A stretch of 46,234 bases of DNA from assembly GCF_035762905.1 (NCBI RefSeq), contig NZ_DASUCC010000142.1, positions 1-46,234 on the forward strand, in the 5' to 3' direction. The stretch comes from DASYTH01 sp035762905. Lineage in GTDB: Bacteria > Actinomycetota > Actinomycetes > Mycobacteriales > Pseudonocardiaceae. A model generated the notes under the pieces. The model was not told the origin of the DNA. It made no database searches and was given only the letters and a program-made list of their open reading frames with translations. A program made the translations under genes and the position numbers. The stretch's first letter is position 1. Every line of letters begins with the position of its first letter. This document shows, in pieces, positions 24,563 to 32,740 of this stretch.

Positions 24563-25540
24563 GTGGTCGCGTCGCCCGAGGCCACAGTTAACAGTGTGAA
24601 CTCAGATCTTGCGATCAGCGTGGAGCATCTGCGCATGGACTACGGCTCTCATCGTGCCGTGAACGATTTGAGCTTTCAGGTACGGCGCGGGGAGATCTAT
24701 GCGCTGCTGGGCCCGAACGGGGCCGGCAAGACGACCACCGTGGAAATTCTGGAAGGCCATCGGCGGCGCACCGCGGGAGGGGTGCGGGTGCTGGGTGTCG
24801 ATCCGGCGCGTGGCGGTCGCCGGTGGCGGCAACGCGTGGGGATCGTTCTGCAGTCCGGTGGATTGGACGCCGAACTCACCGTTGGCGAACTGGTCAGGCT
24901 GTACGGCGGTTTCTACGCCCACCCCAGGGATGTGGCGCAGACCATCGACCGGGTCGGGCTGGCCGACAAGTGCCGGGCCCGGGCCCGGACGCTGTCCGGT
25001 GGTCAGCTGCGCCGGCTGGACCTGGCGCTGGCCCTGGTGGGCGATCCGGAATTGGTTTTCCTCGACGAACCGACGACCGGATTCGACCCCACGGCCCGGC
25101 GCAGCGCGTGGGAGATGATCGACGAGCTGAGCACGAACGGCACCACGGTCCTGCTGACCTCGCACTACCTCGACGAGGTCCAGCGGCTCGCCGATCGGGT
25201 GGGCGTGCTGTCCGGCGGGCAGCTGATCGCCGAGTCCACGCCCAGCGCGCTGGGCCGGCGCGACGTCGCCGAAACGGTGATCAGCTTTCAACCGTGGGAC
25301 ACGGTGTCCGTGCCGGTGTCCTTGCCGGACGGGCCGTGGGGCCCGCCGCAACGGCACGGCGACCGGCTGGTGCTGCACACCGTCCAGCCCACCGAAGCGT
25401 TGTTCGCCCTCACCTCGTGGGCGCTGCGGCAGCGGCGGGACCTGCGCTCGCTCACCGTCACCCGACCGTCCCTTGAGGACGTCTACCTGCAACTCACCGA
25501 CGATGCGACCGTACGATCCGGAGCCGGCGATGCGCACTGA
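24563..25540 (+). CDS. ABC transporter ATP-binding protein (DrrA-like)
   Basis: This ATPase of about 325 residues has Walker A GPNGAGKTTT (about 50-58), the Q-loop GIVLQSGGLD, signature LSGGQLRRLDLALALVG, Walker B LVFLDEPTTGFDP and the His switch LTSHYLDE. Drug or lipid efflux ATPases of the DrrA/CcmA group have this order plus a C-terminal domain as here. Start is GTG 24563 (GAAGG 7 bases upstream) or GTG 24596, which has no ribosome site but fits the domain better. It overlaps the permease gene by 11 bp. Confidence 0.93.
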   Translation: MVASPEATVNSVNSDLAISVEHLRMDYGSHRAVNDLSFQVRRGEIYALLGPNGAGKTTTVEILEGHRRRTAGGVRVLGVDPARGGRRWRQRVGIVLQSGGLDAELTVGELVRLYGGFYAHPRDVAQTIDRVGLADKCRARARTLSGGQLRRLDLALALVGDPELVFLDEPTTGFDPTARRSAWEMIDELSTNGTTVLLTSHYLDEVQRLADRVGVLSGGQLIAESTPSALGRRDVAETVISFQPWDTVSVPVSLPDGPWGPPQRHGDRLVLHTVQPTEALFALTSWALRQRRDLRSLTVTRPSLEDVYLQLTDDATVRSGAGDAH

Positions 25541-26345
25541 CCAGCACACCAAACCGAAGCCGGCGCTACTGCTGGCGCTCGGCCAGATCCGGTACCAACT
25601 GCTGCTCCTGGTCCGCAGCCCGCTGGGCTTCTTCTTCGCCATCGTCATGCCGCTGCTGTTGCTGGTCTGCCTGGACCTGCTCACCCCGGACGCGGCGAGC
25701 GCGATGCCGCCCGGTCTGCACTACGCCCAGTTCCTCGCTCCCGCGGTTGCCGCGTTCAGCCTGCTCAACACCTGTTACGTCAACACCATCACCACAGTGG
25801 TGCTGGCCCGCGAGGAGGGCGTGCTCAAACGCCTGCGGGGCACGCCGCTGCCGGCCTGGACCTACCTGGTCGGACGGCTGGGCAGCGCGCTGGTGACCTC
25901 CGTGGTCGCCGTCACCCTGATCGTGACCCTCGCGGTCATCGCCTTCGACGTCACCGTCTCCTGGCGCACGATCGGCTACCTGGCCGGCGCCGGCGGCCTC
26001 GCCGCGGTCAGCTTCTTCCTGCTCGGCCTGGCCGTGACCACCCTGGTGCCCAAGAGCGAGACCGCGCTGCCGGTCGCCTACGGCACGATGCTGCCGCTGG
26101 CGTTCGTCTCCGACGTGTTCTTCTCCTCCGCCCACGCCCCGCGCTGGCTGCACGACCTCGCCTCGGCACTGCCGGTGGCACCGGTCACCCGAGCCATGGA
26201 GTCGGCATTCCTGCCAACGACCCAGTCCTGGCCGATGACCACCACGGCCATGCTGACCGTCGGCGCCTGGAGCGTGGCCGCCATCATGATCATCAGCCTG
26301 ACGTTTCGATGGGAACCCGGCCCGATCCGATCCCGACGTCGATGA
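25530..26345 (+). CDS. ABC-2 type transporter permease
   Basis: The 271-residue protein has about six membrane spans of the ABC-2 type (SPLGFFFAIVMPLLLLVCLD first, and a conserved REEGVLKRLRGTPLPAWTYL loop typical of drug/antibiotic exporters). The final helix ends near the C-terminus. ATG 25530 follows GGAG by 7 bases and lies inside the ATPase 3' end, so the two proteins form one exporter. The substrate is unknown. Confidence 0.92.
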   Translation: MRTDQHTKPKPALLLALGQIRYQLLLLVRSPLGFFFAIVMPLLLLVCLDLLTPDAASAMPPGLHYAQFLAPAVAAFSLLNTCYVNTITTVVLAREEGVLKRLRGTPLPAWTYLVGRLGSALVTSVVAVTLIVTLAVIAFDVTVSWRTIGYLAGAGGLAAVSFFLLGLAVTTLVPKSETALPVAYGTMLPLAFVSDVFFSSAHAPRWLHDLASALPVAPVTRAMESAFLPTTQSWPMTTTAMLTVGAWSVAAIMIISLTFRWEPGPIRSRRR

Positions 26346-26560
26346 GCACGCGGCGCCGACCAAACTTGGGCAGACGTCACAAGCCCGGTGCGGTGGAGAT
26401 CCGGCAGGCCCGCGTCGGACCGGCGCGGCCGGAGGGCGGATTCTCGCCTACTGGTGCTTCTTCCCTGTGTCCGACCGTCCGTCTGGGAGCGTTCGGACGC
26501 ACCTCTAGACCCATCTGGGCCTACGGGCCGACCTTCGGCGTGGCACTGATCTGGTTGGCC

Positions 26561-26790
26561 GGGTGTCGGGCCGAACGCTTCTACACCACCGTGTTCGCCT
26601 GGAAGGCCCAGTCGTTCGGCAACCCGGAGTACCGACTGCTGATCACCGGAGCCGAGGGTGAGCCCGGCAGCAACGGCGCGCTCGCCGCCCGCACCGGCCC
26701 ACCCGCGGACGGCTCGCTCGGGGCATGGGTGTGCACCGACACGGAGGGAACCTGTTCAACGCCCTGCAAAGCCAGCCACGGAAGGACTGA
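26561..26790 (+). pseudogene. VOC (glyoxalase-like) protein relic
   Basis: An internal fragment reads AERFYTTVFAWKAQSFGNPE, then YRLLITGAEGEPGSNGALAA, the N-terminal VOC repeat of hydrolase-like glyoxalase family proteins. After a short bridge comes WVCTDTEG, then in another frame GNLFNALQSQPRKD and a stop at 26788-26790, the family's usual end. The middle of the domain is deleted, one base is lost near 26747, and there is no valid start. The stretch 26346-26560 before it holds nothing recognisable. Confidence 0.7.
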
Positions 26791-26947
26791 AGCCGCTGCG
26801 GACGCCGACAGCCTGATCACCGGCGGTCAGCGACGGGGCCAATGACCTCAGTTCCTCGGGGTCCTTCGGCGGTCGGCGGGCGCCTTCTGGCCGTGGTCCC
26901 GACCCACACGACGTGCTTGCGTCGGGATATGGGGAGAGGAGGTTCCC

Positions 26948-28078
26948 ATGAGTATCTTCAGTAACCGTCGACGAACATGGGCGACCAGCGGAGCACTCGC
27001 CGGTGTCGTCATCATCGTGGCCGGGATCCTGTTCCTGGTCTCCCGGGACCAGCCGGGCACCCCCGGCGCGGCACCGCCCACCACGACGACGATCACCACG
27101 ACCACCGCACCGTCCCCGGCGACGATGGCGGTCACGGTGTACTTCCACAAGGGTGCGGCGGACGACCCCACTCGGGTGGTGCCGGTCGTGCGGACCGTGC
27201 CCAGGACGGAGATGGTGGCGACCGCGGCGGTGCGGGAACTGCTCGGCGGCCCGACCGCCAGTGAGCGTGCGGCAGGTTACCGGTCGCAGTTCAGCGCCGC
27301 GACCGCGGGGCTGCTGCGCGGGGTGCGAGTGGACGGCGGTGTGGCGTACGTGGATTTCCACGATTTCAGCCGGATCATCCCGAGCGCGAGCTCCAGTTTC
27401 GGCAGCGCGGCGTTGCTGGCTGAGCTGGACACCACGGTCAAGCAGTTCGACAGTATGAGGTCCACTGTGTACTCGTTCGACGGCGACATCGACGCCTTCT
27501 ATGAGTGGCTGCAGCTGTCCCCGCCGATCGGCACGCCCGACGAGCAGGCGGCGGGGATCGCGGCCGCCCGGCAGTTCCTCACCTCGGTGGTCGGCATGAA
27601 CGATCCGCAGGCCGGACCGCTGCGGCTGACGGGTGATGCCACCGCACAGGTCACATTCCTGGCGCGCGGGCCGGACGGCAAACCGGTGCCGGGACTGGTC
27701 ACCGTGGTGTCGTTGCGCAGGGAGGCCGGGTGGACGGTGACCGCCACGAGGACGGCGACCATCCTGGTCGTCTCACCGACCGCAGGGAACAAGATCACGT
27801 CTCCGGTGCGGGTCAGCGGGCGGGCACACGCCTTCGAAGGACTGGTGACCGTGCGCGTGCTGGCCGCCCGGGACGGCGGCACCGTCCTGATCGGGCAGGG
27901 ATTTGTCACCGGCGGTGGTGACCAGCCGCGTCCGTTCAACGGCGAGATCACCTTCACCCGACCAGCCGGCGGCAACGGATGGCTGATCTTCACCGAGGAG
28001 TCCGCCGCCAACGGCGAGGTCATCCGGGCAACCTCGATCCGGATCGCCTTCCCACCCGCACCGCTGCCGCCCGCCTAG
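26948..28078 (+). CDS. Membrane-anchored GerMN and Gmad2 domain protein
   Basis: The 376-residue protein starts with a basic N-terminus and one membrane helix (ALAGVVIIVAGILFLVS, about 17-33), a Thr/Pro linker, a GerMN domain (about 60-170: VTVYFHKG; ATAAVRELLGGPTASERAAG; GGVAYVDFHDFSRII), a central region, and a C-terminal Gmad2 immunoglobulin-like domain (ILVVSPTAGNKITSPVRVSG). It would sit on the outside of the membrane, perhaps in cell-envelope maintenance. GGAGG precedes the ATG. Its 3' end overlaps 59 bp with the convergent SRPBCC gene. Confidence 0.87.
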   Translation: MSIFSNRRRTWATSGALAGVVIIVAGILFLVSRDQPGTPGAAPPTTTTITTTTAPSPATMAVTVYFHKGAADDPTRVVPVVRTVPRTEMVATAAVRELLGGPTASERAAGYRSQFSAATAGLLRGVRVDGGVAYVDFHDFSRIIPSASSSFGSAALLAELDTTVKQFDSMRSTVYSFDGDIDAFYEWLQLSPPIGTPDEQAAGIAAARQFLTSVVGMNDPQAGPLRLTGDATAQVTFLARGPDGKPVPGLVTVVSLRREAGWTVTATRTATILVVSPTAGNKITSPVRVSGRAHAFEGLVTVRVLAARDGGTVLIGQGFVTGGGDQPRPFNGEITFTRPAGGNGWLIFTEESAANGEVIRATSIRIAFPPAPLPPA

Positions 28079-28625
28079 CCGGGAACAGCTCCGCCGGATC
28101 GGGCAACACGCGCTCACCTCGGCCGCCGGACGGCGCCGCCGCGGTGGCCGGGCCGGGATCAAGGATCCGGTCCCGCAGCAACGGGAACTCGGTGTGGACG
28201 TGGTCATCCATCGCGCGGGTGAACTCCGCGGTGAAGTAGAGCCGCAGCAGCGGGTCGAGAAGCCGGCCGACACCGGTGTATCCGGCGCGGATGGTGTGGC
28301 GGATCGCGACCGCGCCGTCCCGATCGGTCAACTCGAGGGTGAGCCAGACCGGCAGGCGGACCACTCGCTTGAGTTGCCACACGATCCTGCGTCCGGGGAC
28401 GACGTCTACGACCGTGCCGGCCATCCGGACATGCCGGTTCCCGATGTACTCTTCCATGAAGACGGTGTCGCCGAGGTGCTCGCGGCCCTGAGTGCGCACG
28501 TGGAATCTGCGGTGCGTGCCCGGCCACCACTGTTGGTAGCGCTCATCGGTGCAGTTGAGCAGAAACTCGGTGATGGACAGGCCGGTCACCCGTTCCAGGT
28601 GGAGTGTGGACTCGATCGTGATCAT
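28020..28625 (-). CDS. SRPBCC-family (START-like) protein
   Basis: The 201-residue protein is a polyketide cyclase/dehydrase-like SRPBCC domain: ITEFLLNCTDERYQQWWPGT, then GDTVFMEEYIGNRHVRMAGT, and a C-terminal helix ending DDHVHTEFPLLRDRIL near 160. The last 40 residues are low-complexity (Ala, Arg, Pro) and lie antisense to the GerMN gene, so the stop may have shifted. ATG 28625 follows GGAG by 8 bases; the long frame upstream to 29117 is not supported. Ligand unknown. Confidence 0.8.
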   Translation of the reverse strand: MITIESTLHLERVTGLSITEFLLNCTDERYQQWWPGTHRRFHVRTQGREHLGDTVFMEEYIGNRHVRMAGTVVDVVPGRRIVWQLKRVVRLPVWLTLELTDRDGAVAIRHTIRAGYTGVGRLLDPLLRLYFTAEFTRAMDDHVHTEFPLLRDRILDPGPATAAAPSGGRGERVLPDPAELFPARRAAAVRVGRRSGSRLPG

Positions 28626-29067
28626 CGTGAGCACTCCTTGCCAGCAGGACGAAAGGAGAGAACCGACAGGTGCTCCTGCTCCTCCGATCGTCGGAAGGCC
28701 GGCCGCGCTCGGACAGGGCCCAAGGTCCCGTGCTGTGCAACCGATGGTTCGCGGTGCCCACGCCGGATGGACCGCGGCTTGCGCGGGGACATTCGACAGG
28801 ATGGGTCGTATTTGTTCGTCCCTCGCCTGGCCGACGTGGGCCGGGTCAGTCTGGGCAGGGGCGAGGGAGCTTCTGGTGCAGGCGACCGGGCGCCCGGTGC
28901 TACCGCGACTCGCTCCTCGACCACGGTGGGGTACATACCGTGATCGGTTGGACTTTGGTCCGACGTGGTCGCGGCGAAGGTCTCTGCCGAGTTCTGTCTC
29001 GTTGGCCCAGGATTGAGTTGTGAACGTGGGTGCCACGTCATCGGACTGCCGACAGTAGGGAGGGGTC
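28626..29067. other. Divergent intergenic region of about 440 bp
   Basis: No gene is supported here. It contains a DosR-like box (28946-28965) and ends with AGGGAGGGGTC, the ribosome site for the ABC gene. Confidence 0.45.
28946..28965. promoter_or_regulatory. DosR-like box C
   Basis: The core GGACTTTGGTCC (28950-28961) matches 11 of 12 inner positions of the DosR consensus. It stands about 107 bp before the ABC gene and 325 bp before the SRPBCC gene. Confidence 0.5.
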
Positions 29068-29841
29068 ATGTCTGACCGGCCGAATGACCCGTTGCTGCGG
29101 TTGCGGGGAGTCTGCAAGAACTTCGGGCCTGTGCGGGCCCTGGTCGATGTCGACCTCGATGTGCCGGCGGGTCAGGTGACCGCGCTGGCCGGCGACAACG
29201 GCGCCGGCAAGTCCGTGCTGATCAAGTGCATCGCCGGCATCTACACCCCAGACAGCGGGCAATTGTTCTGGCGCGGTGAACCGGTGCGCCTGCGCGGACC
29301 CCGGGACGCGGCGGCGCTCGGGATCGAGACCGTATACCAGGACCTCGCTCTGTGCGACAACCTCGACGTCGTGCAGAACATGTTCCTGGGCCGGGAAAAG
29401 CTTTGGCACCATGTGCTCGACGAGGGGAATATGGAAGCCGCTGCCGTCGACACCCTGCGCCGCCTCTCGGTGACCAGCATTCGCTCCGTTCACCAGCAGG
29501 TGCGGTCGCTGTCGGGTGGACAGCGGCAGTCGGTGGCCATCGCGAAGGCCGTGCTGTGGAACTCCCAGCTGGTGATCATGGACGAACCCACTGCGGCGTT
29601 GGGGGTCGCGCAGACCAAGGTCGTTCTCGGCCTGGTCCGCCGGTTGGCCGAGCGCGGGCTTGCCGTGATCCTCATCTCGCACAACATGAACGACGTCTTC
29701 GCGGTCGCCGACCGCATTGTGGTGCTCTATCTCGGCCGGGTCGTCGCCACCTGCCCGATTGTGGACATTGACCGCGGATCGGTGGTCGAGCTGATGACCA
29801 CTGGCAGGTACGACAGCCGGTCGACAACGCCCGCGGCATGA
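29068..29841 (+). CDS. Sugar-type ABC transporter ATP-binding protein (orphan)
   Basis: The 257-residue ATPase is of the carbohydrate (FrcA/XylG) type: LALCDNLDVVQNMFLGRE, Walker A DNGAGKSVLIKC, LSGGQRQSVAIAKAVL, Walker B VIMDEPTAALGV, and ILISHNMNDVFAVADRIVVL. It holds one ATPase domain as in FrcA, where XylG has two. A sugar system would normally have a permease and a binding protein next to it; neither is here, and an alcohol dehydrogenase relic follows. GGGAGG precedes the ATG. A terminator lies at 29998. Confidence 0.9.
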   Translation: MSDRPNDPLLRLRGVCKNFGPVRALVDVDLDVPAGQVTALAGDNGAGKSVLIKCIAGIYTPDSGQLFWRGEPVRLRGPRDAAALGIETVYQDLALCDNLDVVQNMFLGREKLWHHVLDEGNMEAAAVDTLRRLSVTSIRSVHQQVRSLSGGQRQSVAIAKAVLWNSQLVIMDEPTAALGVAQTKVVLGLVRRLAERGLAVILISHNMNDVFAVADRIVVLYLGRVVATCPIVDIDRGSVVELMTTGRYDSRSTTPAA

Positions 29842-29904
29842 CTGCCGCGATGGCCGGAACCCGCTACGGATGGTTGCGGCGGGTGACTCTGGGCCGCCGG
29901 CCGG

Positions 29905-30039
29905 TTGGACACCGCCCGGTTCATCACCCACCGGTTCGCCCTCGAAGACATGCCCGATGCCTGCGAGGTCCTCGCCCAACCTCGTCAACCGCCGATGCGA
30001 CGCCTCCCGGTCTCGGCGAGATCGGGAGGCGTCGGGTGA
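29905..30039 (+). pseudogene. Zinc-type alcohol dehydrogenase C-terminal relic
   Basis: The frame reads LDTARFITHRFALEDMPDAC, then EVLA and a stop at 30037-30039. This is the last helix of medium-chain dehydrogenases (the 'ARFATHRF' region). No upstream remainder is visible. It lies within the terminator region, so it is not expressed as an enzyme. Confidence 0.55.
29998..30034. terminator. Strong hairpin terminator between ABC and aldolase genes
   Basis: CGACGCCTCCCG pairs with CGGGAGGCGTCG (12 bp) around 13 bases in which a further TCT/AGA can pair. It stands between convergent genes and would stop both. Confidence 0.75.
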
Positions 30040-30054
30040 ACCCGGTGAGCATGG

Positions 30055-30948
30055 TCAGGCGCTGGGGTACTTGGCCAGGATCTCCTGGAGGCGTGCGACG
30101 AAGCGCAGCGACTCGTCGTGCTCACGCTGCCAGACGTTGCGGCCGAAGATCAGTCCGGTGGCGCCGGCTTCCAGGGACTGCCGGGCCTTCTCGAGCATGG
30201 CTTCGTCGCCGGCCTTCTCGCCGCCGGAGACCAGGACCAGGGTGCGGTTGGCCGAGCACACCACCTGCTCGATGGCCTGCTGCGGGGAGAACTCGGCCGT
30301 GTACTGCGCGGGCGTGCCGGCCTTCTTCTCCGGGTGCGGGAAGTTCACCTTCACCACGTCGGCGCCCAGCTCACTGGCCACCCGCGCGGCGTAGTCCACG
30401 GCGTAGAACGAGTCCGCGCCGCCCTTGCCGGCGACCGCGGATCCGCGCGGGTAGGCCCAGACGATCAGCGGCATGCCGAAGCGCTCGGCGTCGGTGCGCA
30501 CCTGCCGGTACTGCGCGAAGTCCCGTTCCTGCACGGGTGTCCCGACGTACAGGGTGTAGCCGACGGCGTCGGCGCCCAACCGCACGGCGTCGGCGACGGT
30601 CGCCTGCACCGGCGAGAGTGCTTCGTCGGCGGGCGGGATGTCGGTCTTGCCGTTGAGCTTGAGGACCAGGGGAACCTCGCCGGCATAGTCCCAGTAGAAC
30701 TTCTCGGCCAGCCCGATCTGCAGGACGACGCCGTTGAATCCGCCCTCGATCGCCAGCCGCACGATGTAGCGCGGGTCACTCGCGGCCGGATTGGCGAAGA
30801 AGTCCCGTGGGCCGTGTTCGAATCCTTGGTCGTAGGGCAGGAACAGGGCGGTTCCGTTGCGCAGTCCGTGCTGATGGAGCAGCCGGTACAGCCGCGCCTT
30901 CTTTCCCGTGTCGAGCCCGAGCTGACGGATATCCAGTCGAGTCGTCAT
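30055..30948 (-). CDS. Class I fructose-bisphosphate aldolase (FbaB/DeoC fold)
   Basis: The 297-residue enzyme is of the bacterial-archaeal class I type that cleaves fructose 1,6-bisphosphate through a Schiff base. Motifs: PYDQGFEHGPRDF near the start, the Schiff-base region GADVVKVNFPHPEKKAG, VLVSGGEKAGDEAML and a phosphate-binding GATGLIFGRNVWQRE near the end. Length fits the family. ATG 30948 has GGGTGG upstream; the open frame to 31167 is rejected. It is divergent from the SPW gene with two DosR-like boxes between. Confidence 0.9.
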   Translation of the reverse strand: MTTRLDIRQLGLDTGKKARLYRLLHQHGLRNGTALFLPYDQGFEHGPRDFFANPAASDPRYIVRLAIEGGFNGVVLQIGLAEKFYWDYAGEVPLVLKLNGKTDIPPADEALSPVQATVADAVRLGADAVGYTLYVGTPVQERDFAQYRQVRTDAERFGMPLIVWAYPRGSAVAGKGGADSFYAVDYAARVASELGADVVKVNFPHPEKKAGTPAQYTAEFSPQQAIEQVVCSANRTLVLVSGGEKAGDEAMLEKARQSLEAGATGLIFGRNVWQREHDESLRFVARLQEILAKYPSA

Positions 30949-31039
30949 CGCGCACCACCCTTCCGGTTGGACGGCCTGTCCAGCCCAGGCTTCTACCGGC
31001 GGAACACCGTTCCCAAGGTCACGACGGCTCCTTCCGGCC

Positions 31040-31081
31040 GGGACCTTCGACTCGACAACGCCGAGTGCTGACCAAAGTCCC
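31040..31081. promoter_or_regulatory. Paired DosR-like boxes D and E
   Basis: GGGACCTTCGACTC (31040-31053, 10/14) and, on the reverse strand, GGGACTTTGGTCAG (31068-31081, 11/14) lie 28 bp apart between the aldolase and SPW genes. DosR promoters often have two boxes. Confidence 0.5.
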
Positions 31082-31154
31082 TTGAGAGGCCACCGGGACG
31101 GACGCAACGTAGGGACTGGAACCAACCGGTCGAAAAGCCGAGGAGGTGAAACAA

Positions 31155-31535
31155 ATGGCAGACACACCGTCGAAGCCCTGGACCCGTGTCCAGGACTGGG
31201 TCACCCTGATCGCGGGCGCGTTCCTGGCGCTGTCGGCGATCTGGGTGGACGTCAGTACCGGTGGCGCGTGGGCGATGGTGGTCATCGGCGTGGCGATCGT
31301 CGGGCTGGCACTCGTCGCGCTGGCGATGCCCGGTGCGGTCATCGACGAGTGGGCGACTGCCGCGGGCGGCGTGGTCGCTTTCGTCGCGCCGTGGCTGTTC
31401 TCCTACGCCGACCAGAGTGGTGCGGCATGGACCTCGTGGGTCGTCGGGGTCGTGGTCACGTTGTTCGCGCTGGCCGCGATCCCCGCCAGCCTGGCGGACT
31501 ACCGCGCCCAGCATGCCGCTGGATCCCCCGCGTGA
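31155..31535 (+). CDS. SPW-repeat membrane protein
   Basis: The 126-residue protein has four membrane spans and the SPW repeats typical of PF03779 (TLIAGAFLALSAIWVDVSTG and FVAPWLFSYADQ). It is a small integral membrane protein of unknown function. ATG 31155 follows the perfect GAGGAGGTG by 6 bases; GTG 31146 lies inside that site. It is downstream of two DosR-like boxes. Confidence 0.85.
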   Translation: MADTPSKPWTRVQDWVTLIAGAFLALSAIWVDVSTGGAWAMVVIGVAIVGLALVALAMPGAVIDEWATAAGGVVAFVAPWLFSYADQSGAAWTSWVVGVVVTLFALAAIPASLADYRAQHAAGSPA

Positions 31536-31705
31536 TCATGGTCAACTCGGTGCGCCGACCCCCATCATTTCCGGGCCGGCGCACCGCCACTTCTGGCAGC
31601 ATCCCGAGGCCGGAAGTCCTCGGGTTGGGCGTTCGTTCGACTCTGCTGCCGTTCGGATCACCCGCTTAGCGTCAAAGTTGGGGGATTAGATGGTTGGGAG
31701 ATCCG

Positions 31706-32431
31706 ATGAAGCACAGCAAGATCACAGACCTGATGGTGCGCGAGGTGGCGTGGGTCCGGCCGGACACGCCGTTCAAGGCAGTCGCCGAGCTGCTGAAGGA
31801 TCGTCGGGTGAACGGGGTGCCGGTGGCCGACGACGACCACCGGGTAGTGGGCGTGGTGTCCACCATGGACCTGTTGCCGAAACAGAGCCAGCACGAGCCG
31901 TCCGGCCTGCTCGCGCGGCTGGCGTTACCGAGCCGGCGGCGGGCGCGGGCCAAGGCGCAGGCGACGGTGGCCGGCGAACTGATGACCACTCCGGCGATCA
32001 CCGTCGGCGAGGACGAGTCGGTGGTGCACGCGGCCAAGTTGTTGGAGCAGCACCAGATCACCCGGTTGCCGGTGGTGGACGGTGCCGGCCGGCTGGTCGG
32101 CATTCTCGGCCGGGGCGACCTGTTACCGGTGTTCCTGCGTCCGGACGAGGACATCCGCGACGAGGTCGTGCACGAGATCTTCGAACACGAGCTGGGCATG
32201 ACGGTAACGCCCGCGACCGTGTCCGTGCGGGTGCGCGACGGCGTGGTGCACCTGACCGGCCAGTTGGAGTACCGCAGTCAGATCCCGGCCGCAGTAGCAC
32301 TGACGCACCGGGTGGACGGCGTCATCGACGTCACCGAGGACCTGACCTGGGTGACCGATGACCGACACGGCCGACCCGGCGTGCCGGACACCACCGAGGC
32401 GCTTCTCGCCGTGCGCCGCGGTATCCGATAG
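31706..32431 (+). CDS. CBS-pair plus BON domain protein, copy 1
   Basis: The 241-residue protein has a CBS pair (about 5-60, KITDLMVREVAWVRPDTPFK; about 93-150, AGELMTTPAITVGEDESVVH) and a BON domain (about 165-235, VSVRVRDGVVHLTGQLEYRS). CBS pairs bind adenine nucleotides and BON binds phospholipid, so it may sense energy state. Rv2626c is a DosR-induced CBS-only relative. GGGAG stands 5 bases before ATG 31706. Upstream (31604-31623) is a palindrome CCGAGG...CCTCGG with a DosR-like core. Two decayed copies lie at 44743 and 45528. Confidence 0.9.
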   Translation: MKHSKITDLMVREVAWVRPDTPFKAVAELLKDRRVNGVPVADDDHRVVGVVSTMDLLPKQSQHEPSGLLARLALPSRRRARAKAQATVAGELMTTPAITVGEDESVVHAAKLLEQHQITRLPVVDGAGRLVGILGRGDLLPVFLRPDEDIRDEVVHEIFEHELGMTVTPATVSVRVRDGVVHLTGQLEYRSQIPAAVALTHRVDGVIDVTEDLTWVTDDRHGRPGVPDTTEALLAVRRGIR

Positions 32432-32456
32432 CCCAGCCCCGACAGACACGCGGTCC

Positions 32457-32690
32457 GGAACGGTCGGACATGATCACGACGCGGTCGCCAGTGCGGATCC
32501 CGTCGTCGATCAGCTTCTCGGCCAGCGCGATGACCTGGCCGGTGAACCGCGCCCGGGTCACGGTCGCCCACCCGTCGCCGGCCGGGCGGGCGAACGCCGC
32601 CCGGTCGGGGTGATCGCCACTCGCGCCAGCAGATCATCGGTGATGTGCGCGCCCGCGCGCAGGGTCGCGGGGCTAAAGCCGGCATCAGAC
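32457..32690 (-). pseudogene. N-terminal relic of a long-chain acyl-CoA synthetase
   Basis: One frame reads FSPATLRAGAHITDDLLARV, and in another frame HPDRAAFARPAGDGWATVTR and then GQVIALAEKLIDDGIRTGDR follow, ending VVIMSD near 32457. This is the first 70 or so residues of a FadD-type AMP-binding enzyme. The rest is gone and one frameshift is present. Its 5' end overlaps box F. Confidence 0.65.
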
Positions 32691-32708
32691 AGGGACTTTT
32701 GCCCGCAA
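32689..32708. promoter_or_regulatory. DosR-like box F
   Basis: The core GGGACTTTTGCCCG (32692-32705) matches 11 of 14 and the flanking CAA agrees with the consensus (14/20 in all). Its centre is 42.5 bp from GTG 32741 of the GNAT gene, the usual place for an activator when a transcript starts at the first codon. Confidence 0.55.
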
Positions 32709-32740
32709 CGAGACGCTGTGACATGCGGGATCATCGGGGT

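Noticed and set aside
31604..31623. Palindrome CCGAGG...CCTCGG as a further DosR box
   Set aside because: Only about 9 of 14 core positions match, so it was not counted.
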